DNA of 64,000 bases from CBIHON01 sp966211965 (GTDB lineage: Bacteria; Pseudomonadota; Gammaproteobacteria; Burkholderiales; Burkholderiaceae_D): the NCBI GenBank assembly GCA_966211965.1, contig CBIHON010000025.1:1-64000 (forward strand). The letters are read 5' to 3'. The notes beneath the pieces were generated by a model. The model ran no database searches and was not told where the DNA came from. It worked only from the letters and a program-made list of their open reading frames with translations. Shown here piece after piece: positions 19,290 to 27,948 of this stretch. Position 1 is the first letter of the stretch, and each line of letters opens with the position of its first letter. A program made the translations under genes and the position numbers.

Positions 19290-22200
19290 ATGACCCATCA
19301 ACGTCCTCACCATATCCGCAAACTGCTGGTTGCCAACCGTTCCGAGATCTGCATCCGCGTGATGCGCGCCGCCGCCGAACTAGGTATCCGCACCGTCGCC
19401 ATCTATGCCGCCGAAGACCGCTTCGCGCTGCATCGCTTCAAGGCCGATGAAAGCTATTTGGTGGGGGAGGGCAAAAAGCCGATTGCCGCGTATCTGGATA
19501 TCGACGACATTATCCGCATTGCCAAGGAAGCGCAGGTCGATGCGATCCATCCGGGTTATGGCTTCCTCTCGGAGAATCCTGATTTTGCCGAAGCCTGCGC
19601 CAAGAATGGCATCCGCTTCATCGGCCCCAAGCCGCAGGTCATGCGTACTCTCGGCAATAAGGTCGCCGCGCGCAATGCCGCCGTGGCCGCCGGCGTGCCG
19701 GTGATGCCGGCTACCAGCGCTTTGCCTCGCGATATCGAAGAAGCGAAAAAGCTGGCACTGGCAGTCGGCTATCCCTTGATGCTGAAAGCCAGCTGGGGCG
19801 GGGGCGGGCGCGGCATGCGCGTGATCGAATCCGAGGCCGACCTGCCGGGGCAGCTGGAAATGGCGCGGCGCGAAGCCTTGGCCGCTTTCGGCAATGACGA
19901 GATGTATCTGGAAAAACTGGTACGCCGCGCGCGCCACGTCGAAGTGCAAATTCTGGGCGATGCCCACGGCAATCTGGTCCACTTGTTCGAGCGCGATTGC
20001 TCCGTGCAGCGCCGCAACCAGAAGGTGGTGGAGCGGGCTCCGGCGCCTTACCTGACCGATGCCGCGCGCACCGAGCTGTGCGAAGCCGCCTTGCGCCTAG
20101 GGCGTGCGGTCGGCTATACCCATGCCGGCACGGTCGAATTCCTGATGGATGCCGATACCGGCCAGTTCTACTTCATCGAGGTCAATCCGCGCATCCAGGT
20201 CGAGCACACCGTCACAGAACAGGTCACCGGCATCGATATCGTGAAAGCGCAGATCCGTATCAGCGAGAACTGTCACATCGGCGGCACGGGCGAGTTGTCC
20301 GCGGGCGTGCCGGAGCAGTCCGGCATCCACCTGATGGGCAATGCCTTGCAATGCCGCATCACCACGGAAGACCCGGAGAACAATTTCACGCCGGACTACG
20401 GCCGCCTGACCACCTACCGCAGCGCGGCCGGTTTCGGTGTGCGGCTCGATGCCGGGACTGCGTATTCCGGCGCGGTCATTACGCCTTACTACGATTCGCT
20501 GCTGGTCAAGGTCACGACCTGGGCGCCGACCTCGGATGAGGCGATCGCGCGCATGGACCGGGCCTTGCGCGAATTCCGCATCCGCGGCGTCTCGACCAAT
20601 CTGCCCTTCCTGGAAAACGTGATCAACCACGCGCAGTTCAAGTCGGGCGAATGCATCACACGCTTCATCGATACCACGCCGGAGCTGTTCCAGTTCGCCA
20701 AGCGGCGCGACCGCGCCACGCGCTTGCTGCGCTTCGTCGGCAATGTGGTGGTCAACGGCAATCCCGAGATGAAGGGGCGCAAGAGTCCGGACGGTGTCCT
20801 TCCCCATGCGCTGTTGCCGGTTGCTAATCGCGGTGCGCCGGTTGTCCCCGGCAGCCGCGACAAACTGCTCGAACTCGGCGCCGACAAATTTGCGGAATGG
20901 ATGAAGGCGCAGCCACAGGTCTTGTTGACCGATACGACGATGCGCGACGCTCACCAGTCGCTGTTCGCCACCCGCATGCGAACCGCCGACATGCTGGCGA
21001 TCGCGCCTTATTACGCGCGCATGCTGCCGAATCTGTTCTCGCTTGAGTGCTGGGGCGGCGCCACCTTCGACGTTGCGATGCGCTTCCTGAAGGAAGATCC
21101 CTGGGACCGTCTGGCGCGACTGCGCACTGCCGTACCCAACATCCTGTTCCAGATGCTGTTGCGCGGCTCCAACGCGGTCGGCTATACCAATTACGCCGAC
21201 AACGTGGTCAAGTATTTCGTCCAGCAAGCGGCCAAGGGCGGCATCGATTTGTTCCGCGTATTCGACTCGCTCAACTGGGTGGAGAACATGCGTGTGGCCA
21301 TCGACGCAGTGCGCGAATCCGGGGCCTTGTGCGAAGGCGCGATCTGCTATACCGGCGACCTGCTCGATCCGAAGCGGGCCAAGTACGATCTCAAATATTA
21401 CGTCGCGATGGCGAGGGAACTGGAGCGTGCCGGCGTCCATATTCTTGCGATCAAGGACATGGCCGGCGTCTGCAAACCGCATGCAGCGCGAACGCTGGTC
21501 AAGGCGCTCAAGGAAGAAATCGGCCTGCCGATCCACTTCCATACGCATGACACCAGCGGCATCGCGGCAGCCACCGTGCTGGCGGCGGTCGAGGCTGGCT
21601 GCGATGCAGTCGATGGCGCGATGGATGCGATGAGCGGGCTGACCTCGCAACCCAATCTCGGTTCGATCGCCGCAGCCCTGGCGGGCACCGAGCGCGACCC
21701 GCGCATGGATACCGGCGCAATGTTCGCCGTTTCGCAATACTGGGAAGGCGTGCGCCGTCACTATGCGCCTTTCGAAGCCGATATCCGCTCCGGTACCGCC
21801 GATGTATACCGGCACGAGATGCCGGGCGGCCAGTACACCAATCTGCGCGAACAGGCGCGTGCGATGGGGCTGGAGCATCGCTGGACCGAAGTGGCGCAAG
21901 CCTATGCCGACGTCAACCAATTGTTCGGCGATATCGTCAAGGTGACGCCGACCTCCAAGGTGGTCGGCGATATGGCCTTGTTCATGGTTGCCAACGATCT
22001 AAGCCCGGACGATGTGCGCAATCCCGACAAGGAAGTCGCGTTTCCGGAATCGGTGATTTCCCTGTTCAAGGGCGAACTCGGTTTTCCTGCCGACGGTTTC
22101 CCCAAGGCCTTGGAACAGAAGGTGCTGAAAGGCGGCAAGCCGCTCGAAGGCCGGCCCGGCGCGCACTTGCCTCCGGTGGATTTCGCGGCGGTGCGGGGCG

Positions 22201-22760
22201 AAGCGGAAGCGGCTGTCGGACGCGCCATCAACGATGCGGAACTGGCTTCCTATTTGATGTACCCCAAGGTTTTCAAGGACTATGCCGAGCACCGGCGGCA
22301 CTACGGTGACGTCAGCGTGCTGCCGACGCCGGTATTTTTCTATGGTTTGAAAGAGGGCGAGGAAATCTCGGTCGACATCGACCATGGCAAGACACTGGTG
22401 TTGCGCCTGCAGGGCCGGACCGAACTGGAAGAGGAAGGGCAGAGCAAGTTGTTCTTCGAGTTGAACGGCCAGCCGCGCTTGGTGCGCATCGATCGCGACG
22501 GTGCGGCCAAACTGGTCACGCATCCGCGTGCAGAAGACGGCAATGCCCGCCATCTGGGGGCGCCGATGCCAGGCATGGTGGTCACGCTGGCGGTCAAGTC
22601 AGGGCAGAAGGTGGCGAAGGGCGATCCTCTGGTATCGCTGGAAGCGATGAAGATGGAAACCATGATCCGGGCCGAGCGCGATGCCGTCGTCAAGCACCTG
22701 CATGTCAAGCCAGGAACAGTGGTGAGCGCGAAGGACTTGCTGATCGAATTTGAGGATTGA
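19290..22760 (+). CDS. pyc: Pyruvate carboxylase, single-chain
   Basis: 1156 residues, full length for the alpha4 type. Order: biotin carboxylase (residues ~10-460; ATP loop KASWGGGGRGMRV, catalytic FIEVNPRIQVEHTVTE), carboxyltransferase (~530-1000; DTTMRDAHQSLFATRMRT, the metal/biotin site CWGGATFDVAMRF, the carbamylated-Lys region IKDMAGVCKP), then a biotin carrier domain with AMKME, the biotin lysine at about residue 1121. The enzyme makes oxaloacetate from pyruvate, refilling the TCA cycle. It is monocistronic; a GC hairpin follows the stop. Confidence 0.97.
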   Translation: MTHQRPHHIRKLLVANRSEICIRVMRAAAELGIRTVAIYAAEDRFALHRFKADESYLVGEGKKPIAAYLDIDDIIRIAKEAQVDAIHPGYGFLSENPDFAEACAKNGIRFIGPKPQVMRTLGNKVAARNAAVAAGVPVMPATSALPRDIEEAKKLALAVGYPLMLKASWGGGGRGMRVIESEADLPGQLEMARREALAAFGNDEMYLEKLVRRARHVEVQILGDAHGNLVHLFERDCSVQRRNQKVVERAPAPYLTDAARTELCEAALRLGRAVGYTHAGTVEFLMDADTGQFYFIEVNPRIQVEHTVTEQVTGIDIVKAQIRISENCHIGGTGELSAGVPEQSGIHLMGNALQCRITTEDPENNFTPDYGRLTTYRSAAGFGVRLDAGTAYSGAVITPYYDSLLVKVTTWAPTSDEAIARMDRALREFRIRGVSTNLPFLENVINHAQFKSGECITRFIDTTPELFQFAKRRDRATRLLRFVGNVVVNGNPEMKGRKSPDGVLPHALLPVANRGAPVVPGSRDKLLELGADKFAEWMKAQPQVLLTDTTMRDAHQSLFATRMRTADMLAIAPYYARMLPNLFSLECWGGATFDVAMRFLKEDPWDRLARLRTAVPNILFQMLLRGSNAVGYTNYADNVVKYFVQQAAKGGIDLFRVFDSLNWVENMRVAIDAVRESGALCEGAICYTGDLLDPKRAKYDLKYYVAMARELERAGVHILAIKDMAGVCKPHAARTLVKALKEEIGLPIHFHTHDTSGIAAATVLAAVEAGCDAVDGAMDAMSGLTSQPNLGSIAAALAGTERDPRMDTGAMFAVSQYWEGVRRHYAPFEADIRSGTADVYRHEMPGGQYTNLREQARAMGLEHRWTEVAQAYADVNQLFGDIVKVTPTSKVVGDMALFMVANDLSPDDVRNPDKEVAFPESVISLFKGELGFPADGFPKALEQKVLKGGKPLEGRPGAHLPPVDFAAVRGEAEAAVGRAINDAELASYLMYPKVFKDYAEHRRHYGDVSVLPTPVFFYGLKEGEEISVDIDHGKTLVLRLQGRTELEEEGQSKLFFELNGQPRLVRIDRDGAAKLVTHPRAEDGNARHLGAPMPGMVVTLAVKSGQKVAKGDPLVSLEAMKMETMIRAERDAVVKHLHVKPGTVVSAKDLLIEFED

Positions 22761-22770
22761 TGCAGAGGGT

Positions 22771-22797
22771 CTGCATCGGACCAAGCAACCGATGCAG
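22771..22797. terminator. Hairpin between convergent pyc and DUF4198 genes
   Basis: CTGCATCGG and CCGATGCAG form a 9-bp perfect stem with a 9-base loop in the 39-bp gap between the two 3' ends. There is no T run, so it may act with Rho or as a 3' stabiliser. Confidence 0.45.
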
Positions 22798-22799
22798 GG

Positions 22800-23642
22800 C
22801 TACCTGTTTGATTTTTTCGCTGCAATGAGGCTTGTCGACGGCCGCTCAAAAGTAAGATTGCCCCAATAACTATCCCAGTCGACTTCCGTGGAATCCGTGG
22901 CGGGAATCATGTGTACCGCGCTGATCATCCATGCGCCGTCATAAGGCAGCGCGAAGCGCACCAGGCCTTCCGCTGTCGAACGCGTCCTGATCATCACAGT
23001 TTGTTCGTCATGCTTGTGCCATGCCTTTACCAGGGTATCGGCCAGCGGTTTTCCATCGAACAGGAGCCTGAAGTCCAGGGTCGTGTTTTTCCCGGCGGCA
23101 TAAGGGTCCGTCAGCGGCAGGATTTCCAGGCGCTGACCGGTGCTTATCGCATAGGCTGCATCCGATCGTCCCCCGACCCGCAGCAGGGTCTTCACATTGC
23201 GGCGATAGCGCTCGCGTCCGGGCTGTGCGGCCTCACCCGACGCCTCGCGCTGTTTAATGATTGTGTCGAGGCCTTCGTCATGCAAATACGCATGGAACTT
23301 CTCGGCAGGCAACGTGATTTGGCTTGGATGGCTATCGAAAGCAATCAGGTTGATGCCGGCATCCGGAAAGGCCAGTTTTAAATCCGGCAAGATGGCGTTG
23401 CCAGGTATGCGGCTTAGCAGGTCTGCACTTTTTCCCGCTGCGTAATGATGGATGGCGGCGACGTTCGTCCTGGCGTACCCGATCAAGTCGCCGGTGAAGT
23501 ATTCGCCGACATTCAGGGTCAGCCGGGCGGCCGAGCCGGCGGCCGGCGCAAACGGTTGCGCCCATAGCCAGAATTCATGCGCCCCAGCCGGGAGCGCTGT
23601 TCCGAAAATGAAGAGGGCAAGTACTGCCCGGAGCCAATTCAT
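22800..23642 (-). CDS. Secreted DUF4198-domain protein
   Basis: 280 residues from ATG 23642, which has AGGA eight bases upstream; the longer frame is not needed. Residues 1-21 are a signal peptide (MNWLRAVLALFIFGTALPAGA-H). The mature start HEFWLWAQPFAP is the hallmark of DUF4198/CbiK-like periplasmic proteins, often linked to nickel or cobalt uptake; the His at the mature N-terminus fits a metal ligand. The later part (DFRLLFDGKPLADTLVKAWH...TAEGLVRFALPYDGAWMISAVHM) is the family's Ig-like region. No metal transporter is adjacent, so the substrate is unknown. Confidence 0.82.
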   Translation of the reverse strand: MNWLRAVLALFIFGTALPAGAHEFWLWAQPFAPAAGSAARLTLNVGEYFTGDLIGYARTNVAAIHHYAAGKSADLLSRIPGNAILPDLKLAFPDAGINLIAFDSHPSQITLPAEKFHAYLHDEGLDTIIKQREASGEAAQPGRERYRRNVKTLLRVGGRSDAAYAISTGQRLEILPLTDPYAAGKNTTLDFRLLFDGKPLADTLVKAWHKHDEQTVMIRTRSTAEGLVRFALPYDGAWMISAVHMIPATDSTEVDWDSYWGNLTFERPSTSLIAAKKSNR

Positions 23643-23898
23643 CGCAAGTCCTGTATAAAAGCCACAAGTATTGAGCTTTATACGCGGGATGTCACCATTC
23701 GGATTCAAATACGCGTCTGACGGTGAGAGTGGCCGCTCGCAACCGGCATTTGCGCAGGGCGGCAAGCTGTTGTATGGTTATTGCAACCGCGCAATGCAAT
23801 TAACCATGGCTTGCGCCAATTCCTTTGGACGGGCCCGTCCGGCTCTACCGCAGTTTCGGACGGCAATCAGACGAGAGGACCATCATGGAAGAGATGAA

Positions 23899-24930
23899 AT
23901 GAGCAGGCTCCCCGATATTCAGCCGGACACCGCGACGCCGGCCGATCTGCAGAGCCGCCTGTACTTTTCAAAGAAGCTCCAGGCGGTGACCAACAAGATC
24001 CACGCCACCAATAACCTTGATGAGATCATGCTCGATCTGTCGAAGGATATTTGCGATCTGTTCAATTGCGACCGCCTGACCTTGTATGCGGTCAGCAAGG
24101 ACAAGCAGTTCATTTATTCGAAGGTCAAGACCGGCATCAATACCAACAAGGACCTGGTTTTGCCCTTGAACGCGCAAAGTATCGCCGGGCATGTCGCCTT
24201 GTTCAAACGCAGTGTGCGTATCAGTGACGTCTACGACGAAGCGGAAATGAAGGCGCATGAGCCGGAACTCCACTTCCGGCGCGAGGTTGATCAACTGACG
24301 GCCTATCGCACCAAGCAGATGCTGGCCGCTCCCTTGGTTGATGCGGGCAGCGGGGAATTGCTCGGTGTGATCCAGCTTCTCAACAATCGCGATGACGAAG
24401 CTTTTACCGCGCGTGCCGAACAAGGACTGAAGGAATTATGCGAAACCATGGCGATCGCATTTGTCCAGCGCACCAGGATGCCGTCGGCGATTCGTTCGAA
24501 ATACGAATCTCTGGTCGTCGATTCGATTATTTCCGGACCGGAGCTGGAGCTTGCCGGTCGCTGGGCGCGGCGCAAGAACATCGACATCGAAGATGCCTTG
24601 GTCGATGAGTTCCAGGTCAAGCTGGCGGCCATCGGAGAGTCGCTCGCCAAATTCTTCAAGGTGCCCTACGAGCGTTACAAGGCTGATCGGCTGGTACCCC
24701 TACCGTTGGTCAAACAGCTCAAGCGCGAGGTGGCGGAGAAAGGGCAATGGCTGCCGCTTGAGGAAGACAAGTTCGGCCTGACGGTGCTGACCATCGACCC
24801 CGGCCATGCCAACGACGGGGGCGCGGTCAGCAAGATTTTTCCCTATGCGAGCCTGTTCTTTCGCGTGACGACCAAGCGCGAATTCAAGCAGACGCTTGAG
24901 CAGTTTTTTGGAGCCGGCGGCACAACCTGA
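23899..24930 (+). CDS. GAF-domain protein with a truncated secretion-ATPase-like C-terminus
   Basis: 343 residues from ATG 23899, preceded by GAAGAG; the longer open frame begins earlier but lacks a ribosome site. Residues ~35-195 are a GAF sensor domain (CDLFNCDRLTLYAV, PLNAQSIAGHVA, MLAAPLVDAGSGELLGVIQLLNNR). Residues ~205-290 (SKYESLVVDSIISGPEL...ALVDEFQVKLAAIGESLAKFFKVPY) resemble the N-terminal domain of PilB/GspE-type ATPases. No Walker motifs follow, so the ATPase module is absent. A regulatory role is inferred. A five-codon frame at 23885-23902 overlaps the start. Confidence 0.72.
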   Translation: MSRLPDIQPDTATPADLQSRLYFSKKLQAVTNKIHATNNLDEIMLDLSKDICDLFNCDRLTLYAVSKDKQFIYSKVKTGINTNKDLVLPLNAQSIAGHVALFKRSVRISDVYDEAEMKAHEPELHFRREVDQLTAYRTKQMLAAPLVDAGSGELLGVIQLLNNRDDEAFTARAEQGLKELCETMAIAFVQRTRMPSAIRSKYESLVVDSIISGPELELAGRWARRKNIDIEDALVDEFQVKLAAIGESLAKFFKVPYERYKADRLVPLPLVKQLKREVAEKGQWLPLEEDKFGLTVLTIDPGHANDGGAVSKIFPYASLFFRVTTKREFKQTLEQFFGAGGTT

Positions 24931-25037
24931 GCCTGCGCTTTCTCCGAGTGCTTGCTGGAAGGGGCGGTAAGAACCTGTTGTTCAGGCTCTCGCCAAACGG
25001 GCGCCAGCCCGGTTCGGCCAACAGGTTTCAAATAAAC

Positions 25038-25065
25038 TGAACCGTGGCGAAGATTGATGCAACTT
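25038..25065 (+). promoter_or_regulatory. Candidate ECF-sigma promoter of the OmpA-like gene
   Basis: TGAACC (25038-25043), exactly 16 bases, CAACTT (25060-25065), preceded by AAATAAAC. The same TGAACC-N16-CAACYT arrangement stands upstream of the repeat-protein genes at 27277 and 32876 and of the ECF sigma gene at 37454. It would give a 5' UTR of about 37 nt. Confidence 0.5.
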
Positions 25066-25108
25066 ATCAGTGAAGGGCATCAATTTCATACCTGTTAAGG
25101 AGATTTCC

Positions 25109-25699
25109 ATGAGCACCAAATTTTCCGCTTCCAAAGTTGCGCTTGCCGCCATTTTCGCCATTGGCCTGGGTTCTTTCACCGCCGGCTCGTTCGCTGACGA
25201 GGTCAAATCCCTGCGCGGCAAACCCAGCAGCAGCCAGATTCTGGAAGCGCTGAGTCCCACCAAAGTGGCCCACAACGTGCGCACGCGCGGCTTGTCATTG
25301 GGCAGCAGCGATGCGGCAGCCGAGCAGCCCAAAGCAGCACCTGCCGATGCCGAGCCGCGCGCGCTGGATCTTGACATCAAATTTGAATTTAATTCGGGTT
25401 TGCTGAGCCAGGACGGCAAGGATGTATTGGATCAGCTTGCCGAAGCCTTGAAGTCGGACGCGCTGGCCGGCTCCAAGTCCATCGTGCTGGAGGGACATGC
25501 CGATGCAAAAGGCAATCCAGCCTACAACAAGGTGCTGTCGTTGCGGCGCGCACAATCCGCCCGCAGCTATCTGGCCAGCAAGCACGGCATCCCCGGCAAT
25601 AAGCTGAAGGCGTTAGGAAAGGGCTCGAGCGAACCGGTCGATCCGAGCAATCCTGAGGACGAAGTCAATCGCCGCGTGCGCGTGATCATCAATGGCTGA
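25109..25699 (+). CDS. OmpA-family protein, secreted
   Basis: 196 residues from ATG 25109, with AAGGAG seven bases upstream. Residues 1-31 are a signal peptide (ending GSFADE). Residues ~92-196 are an OmpA/MotB peptidoglycan-binding domain: IKFEFNSGLLSQDGKDVLDQL, VLEGHADAKGNPAYNKVLSLRRAQSARSYL, KGSSEPVDPSNPEDEVNRRVRV. There is no outer-membrane barrel and no lipobox, so it is probably periplasmic. The 3' end overlaps the next gene by 8 bp (ATGGCTGA). It is preceded by a candidate ECF promoter. Confidence 0.9.
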   Translation: MSTKFSASKVALAAIFAIGLGSFTAGSFADEVKSLRGKPSSSQILEALSPTKVAHNVRTRGLSLGSSDAAAEQPKAAPADAEPRALDLDIKFEFNSGLLSQDGKDVLDQLAEALKSDALAGSKSIVLEGHADAKGNPAYNKVLSLRRAQSARSYLASKHGIPGNKLKALGKGSSEPVDPSNPEDEVNRRVRVIING

Positions 25700-26978
25700 T
25701 AAAGTCGTCCGGAGGCTGCGTTCGGTATTGCGCGCGGCCGCCCGATCGCCAATCGGCGCCAGCATGTTATTCGTCCGGCGTGCAGGCTCGCTGTTCGCAA
25801 TCGCCGGCTGTCTGTCCGGCCAGCCTGCCGTAGGACAGATACTCGATGCCGGGCCCGGGAAGTTCCCGGCAGGCCAAGCCGGCGATATCGGCGTCCCTGC
25901 GTCGATTTCCAAACCCATGAAGCTGGAATTCGATGTGCCGCCGACCATCATCGGACCGGCCCTTGATTCGATCAAGCGCCAGCTCGATTCCGCCTCTTCC
26001 ACGACTACGAGAGATGCCGCTTCCGCCGTGCCTAGGGAAGAGCCGCCGCCAGTCAAGGAATCCGGCGTGCTGCGCGTTCCTGCCGCAGTCGGGGAGCCCG
26101 CTGCCGCTGCCAAAGATGCGCCGCCAGCCCCGATTGCCGTACCGCCGCTGCGCTTGAGCGAACTCCAGCGCTTGAGCAAGGAAGAGATTCTTGCATCGGT
26201 CACCGATAAATTTGCCGCCTATGTGCTGAGAGGCAGCGAGCAGACCGTCGTGTTTGATTTTCCGACGGCGCAGGCGCAAGGGCGCATCTTCGGGCGCGTG
26301 ATTCTTTTTATCGAGCGCGAGGGCACTTCCAAAACGCGCGTGATGACGGTCCCCGAGGTGCAAAAATGGCTGGCGAAGAATGCCAAGACGATCAGCACCC
26401 TCACCATCGGCAACAATATCCGCATCGCCGAGTTTGCGCGCTTTTTCAATACCGCGCGCTTCCAGGGCGAACCCTTGACGTCCGATGAGCAAGGGCTGCG
26501 TGATTGGCTGCTGCAGATGCAATTGCTGCGGGAGGACGAGTTCGGTGTATCCGCGCTGGAGCCGGATGCGATCGTGGTCAGCGTGCCGCAAGTCTCGACG
26601 GTGCCGGGCTGCGCCATGTGCAGCGTGTCGCCGGCAATGCGCATGGTCACGGTGGAGCACGAATTCTCCCACGCGCGCTTCGCCACCGACATCCCTTACC
26701 AGCATTACGTGATGTGGTTCTGGTCGCATGGGATGAACCCGGCCGCGCGGGGCAAGTTCACCCAGTTTCTCCGCAAGCGGGGCTACGATACGAGCAACCG
26801 CGAATTGTCGGCCAATGAAATGCAGGCCTTCCTGATGCACACTCCCGACCCGGCGGTATTCAGCGCCGCAGATCTCGGCATGACGGAGGCTGAGTTGGCT
26901 GATTTACGCCGCAGTTTTCAAGCCGGTTTATCGCAGCAGCCGCTCCCAAAGGCGGACGGACAGTACCGGCTCGACTAA
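25692..26978 (+). CDS. Hypothetical protein with HEFSH zincin-like motif
   Basis: 428 residues. The start overlaps the OmpA gene by 8 bp, so the pair is coupled. The N-terminal ~45 residues are basic then hydrophobic (SLFAIAGCLSGQPAVGQ), a probable signal or anchor. Residues ~60-155 are Pro/Ala-rich and low in complexity. The C-terminal half is folded, with CAMCSVSPAMRMVTVEHEFSHARFAT: an HExxH metal motif at about residue 322, placed after a CxxC. I recognise no family. A metalloprotease acting on the cell envelope is possible. A strong terminator follows. Confidence 0.62.
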   Translation: MADKVVRRLRSVLRAAARSPIGASMLFVRRAGSLFAIAGCLSGQPAVGQILDAGPGKFPAGQAGDIGVPASISKPMKLEFDVPPTIIGPALDSIKRQLDSASSTTTRDAASAVPREEPPPVKESGVLRVPAAVGEPAAAAKDAPPAPIAVPPLRLSELQRLSKEEILASVTDKFAAYVLRGSEQTVVFDFPTAQAQGRIFGRVILFIEREGTSKTRVMTVPEVQKWLAKNAKTISTLTIGNNIRIAEFARFFNTARFQGEPLTSDEQGLRDWLLQMQLLREDEFGVSALEPDAIVVSVPQVSTVPGCAMCSVSPAMRMVTVEHEFSHARFATDIPYQHYVMWFWSHGMNPAARGKFTQFLRKRGYDTSNRELSANEMQAFLMHTPDPAVFSAADLGMTEAELADLRRSFQAGLSQQPLPKADGQYRLD

Positions 26979-27004
26979 CCGGATACCGCACTTTAGAAGT
27001 TGTC

Positions 27005-27053
27005 AAAAAACGTAGCGAGTAGCCCAATCTCAGGGCTGCTCGCTACGTTTTTT
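27005..27053 (+). terminator. Terminator after the OmpA/HEFSH pair
   Basis: A long hairpin (CGTAGCGAG...CTCGCTACG plus AGCCC/GGGCT) is flanked by six A and six T, so it could act in both directions. Confidence 0.9.
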
Positions 27054-27161
27054 CAGGCGGTTTGCAGGCAGTTTTGCGCGCCTGACCTGCCGGATTGTTA
27101 GCCCATGAAGCCATGAAGAATAAGTCCACTTTCAACGATCGAAAAAATCTTGAAAATAAAT

Positions 27162-27189
27162 TGAACCGTTTTTTTGGGATGCGCAACCT
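27162..27189 (+). promoter_or_regulatory. Candidate ECF-sigma promoter of repeat-protein gene 1
   Basis: TGAACC (27162-27167), 16 bases, CAACCT (27184-27189), preceded by AAATAAAT. It is inside the duplicated block. The predicted 5' UTR is about 80 nt. Confidence 0.5.
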
Positions 27190-27276
27190 AGAGTCAATGC
27201 AAGCGCAACCTTGAGTGCCTTCAGATCAACGGGTAAAAAAACAATCACTTAAACTTAACAATCACGAGGGAATACC

Positions 27277-27909
27277 ATGAAACTGACATCCAAGCTCATC
27301 GCCATCGCCGTTGCAACCCTGTTCGCCGGCGCGGCCTTCGCCCAGGCTTCCCAATCCAAGGTCAGCGCCGACGACCTGAAGCAAAACCAGGCCGGCCTGT
27401 TGAACAAGCAGGAAATGGATCTGGGCAATGCCTCCAGCGGCGGCAAATCGAACGTGACCGCCAAGGGCGTCACGCAAAACCAGGCCGGCCTGTTGAATGA
27501 TCAGAAGGTTTCGATCGGCAATGCCAGCGGCAAGGGCAGCGAATCGAAAGTCAACGCACAAAACATCAAGCAAAACCAAGCTGGCCTGCTCAACAAGCAA
27601 GACCTGCAGATCGGCAATGCGTCCAATGGCGGCAAGTCGAACGTGACAGCCAAGAACATTACGCAAAACCAGGCTGGTCTGTTGAACAAGCAAGAAGCAA
27701 AAATCGGCAATGCGAGCGGCAAGGGCAGCGAATCGAAGGTGGTGGCCAGCAACATCACGCAAAATCAAGCGGGTTTGTTGAACAATCAGCAAATGGAAAT
27801 TGGCAATGCAGCCAATGGCGGCAAGTCTAACGTGACGATCAAGAATGCCACGCAAAACCAAGCTGGCCTGTTGAATGACCAAAAGATGAACGTCGGTAAC
27901 GCACAATAA
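27277..27909 (+). CDS. Secreted curlin-like tandem-repeat protein 1
   Basis: 210 residues. Residues 1-22 are a signal peptide (MKLTSKLIAIAVATLFAGAAFA). The rest is six tandem repeats of 31-32 residues, consensus S-x-V-x-A-x-x-I-x-QNQAGLLN-x-Q-x-x-x-IGNAS-x-G. The core QAGLLN fits the QxGxxN pattern of curlin repeats (CsgA/CsgB), though those are 22-23 residues long. Glycine/serine linkers alternate between SSGGK and GKGSE. There are no Cys, Trp, His or aromatic residues in the repeats. A beta-solenoid or amyloid fibre subunit is inferred, supported by the CsgG-like gene at 33981. The ribosome site GAGGG is present. Confidence 0.72.
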   Translation: MKLTSKLIAIAVATLFAGAAFAQASQSKVSADDLKQNQAGLLNKQEMDLGNASSGGKSNVTAKGVTQNQAGLLNDQKVSIGNASGKGSESKVNAQNIKQNQAGLLNKQDLQIGNASNGGKSNVTAKNITQNQAGLLNKQEAKIGNASGKGSESKVVASNITQNQAGLLNNQQMEIGNAANGGKSNVTIKNATQNQAGLLNDQKMNVGNAQ

Positions 27910-27948
27910 GAGAGGTAACGTCGATCCAATTAAAGCGAGGAAAAGCAA

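Larger units (their letters stand above)
27153..27909 (+). repeat. Direct duplication, copy 1 (promoter plus repeat-protein gene)
   Basis: Bases 27153-27826 are identical to 32752-33425 (offset 5599). From 27827 to the stop codon only scattered differences occur. The unit begins with AAAATAAATTGAACC, immediately upstream of the candidate ECF promoter. Confidence 0.95.
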
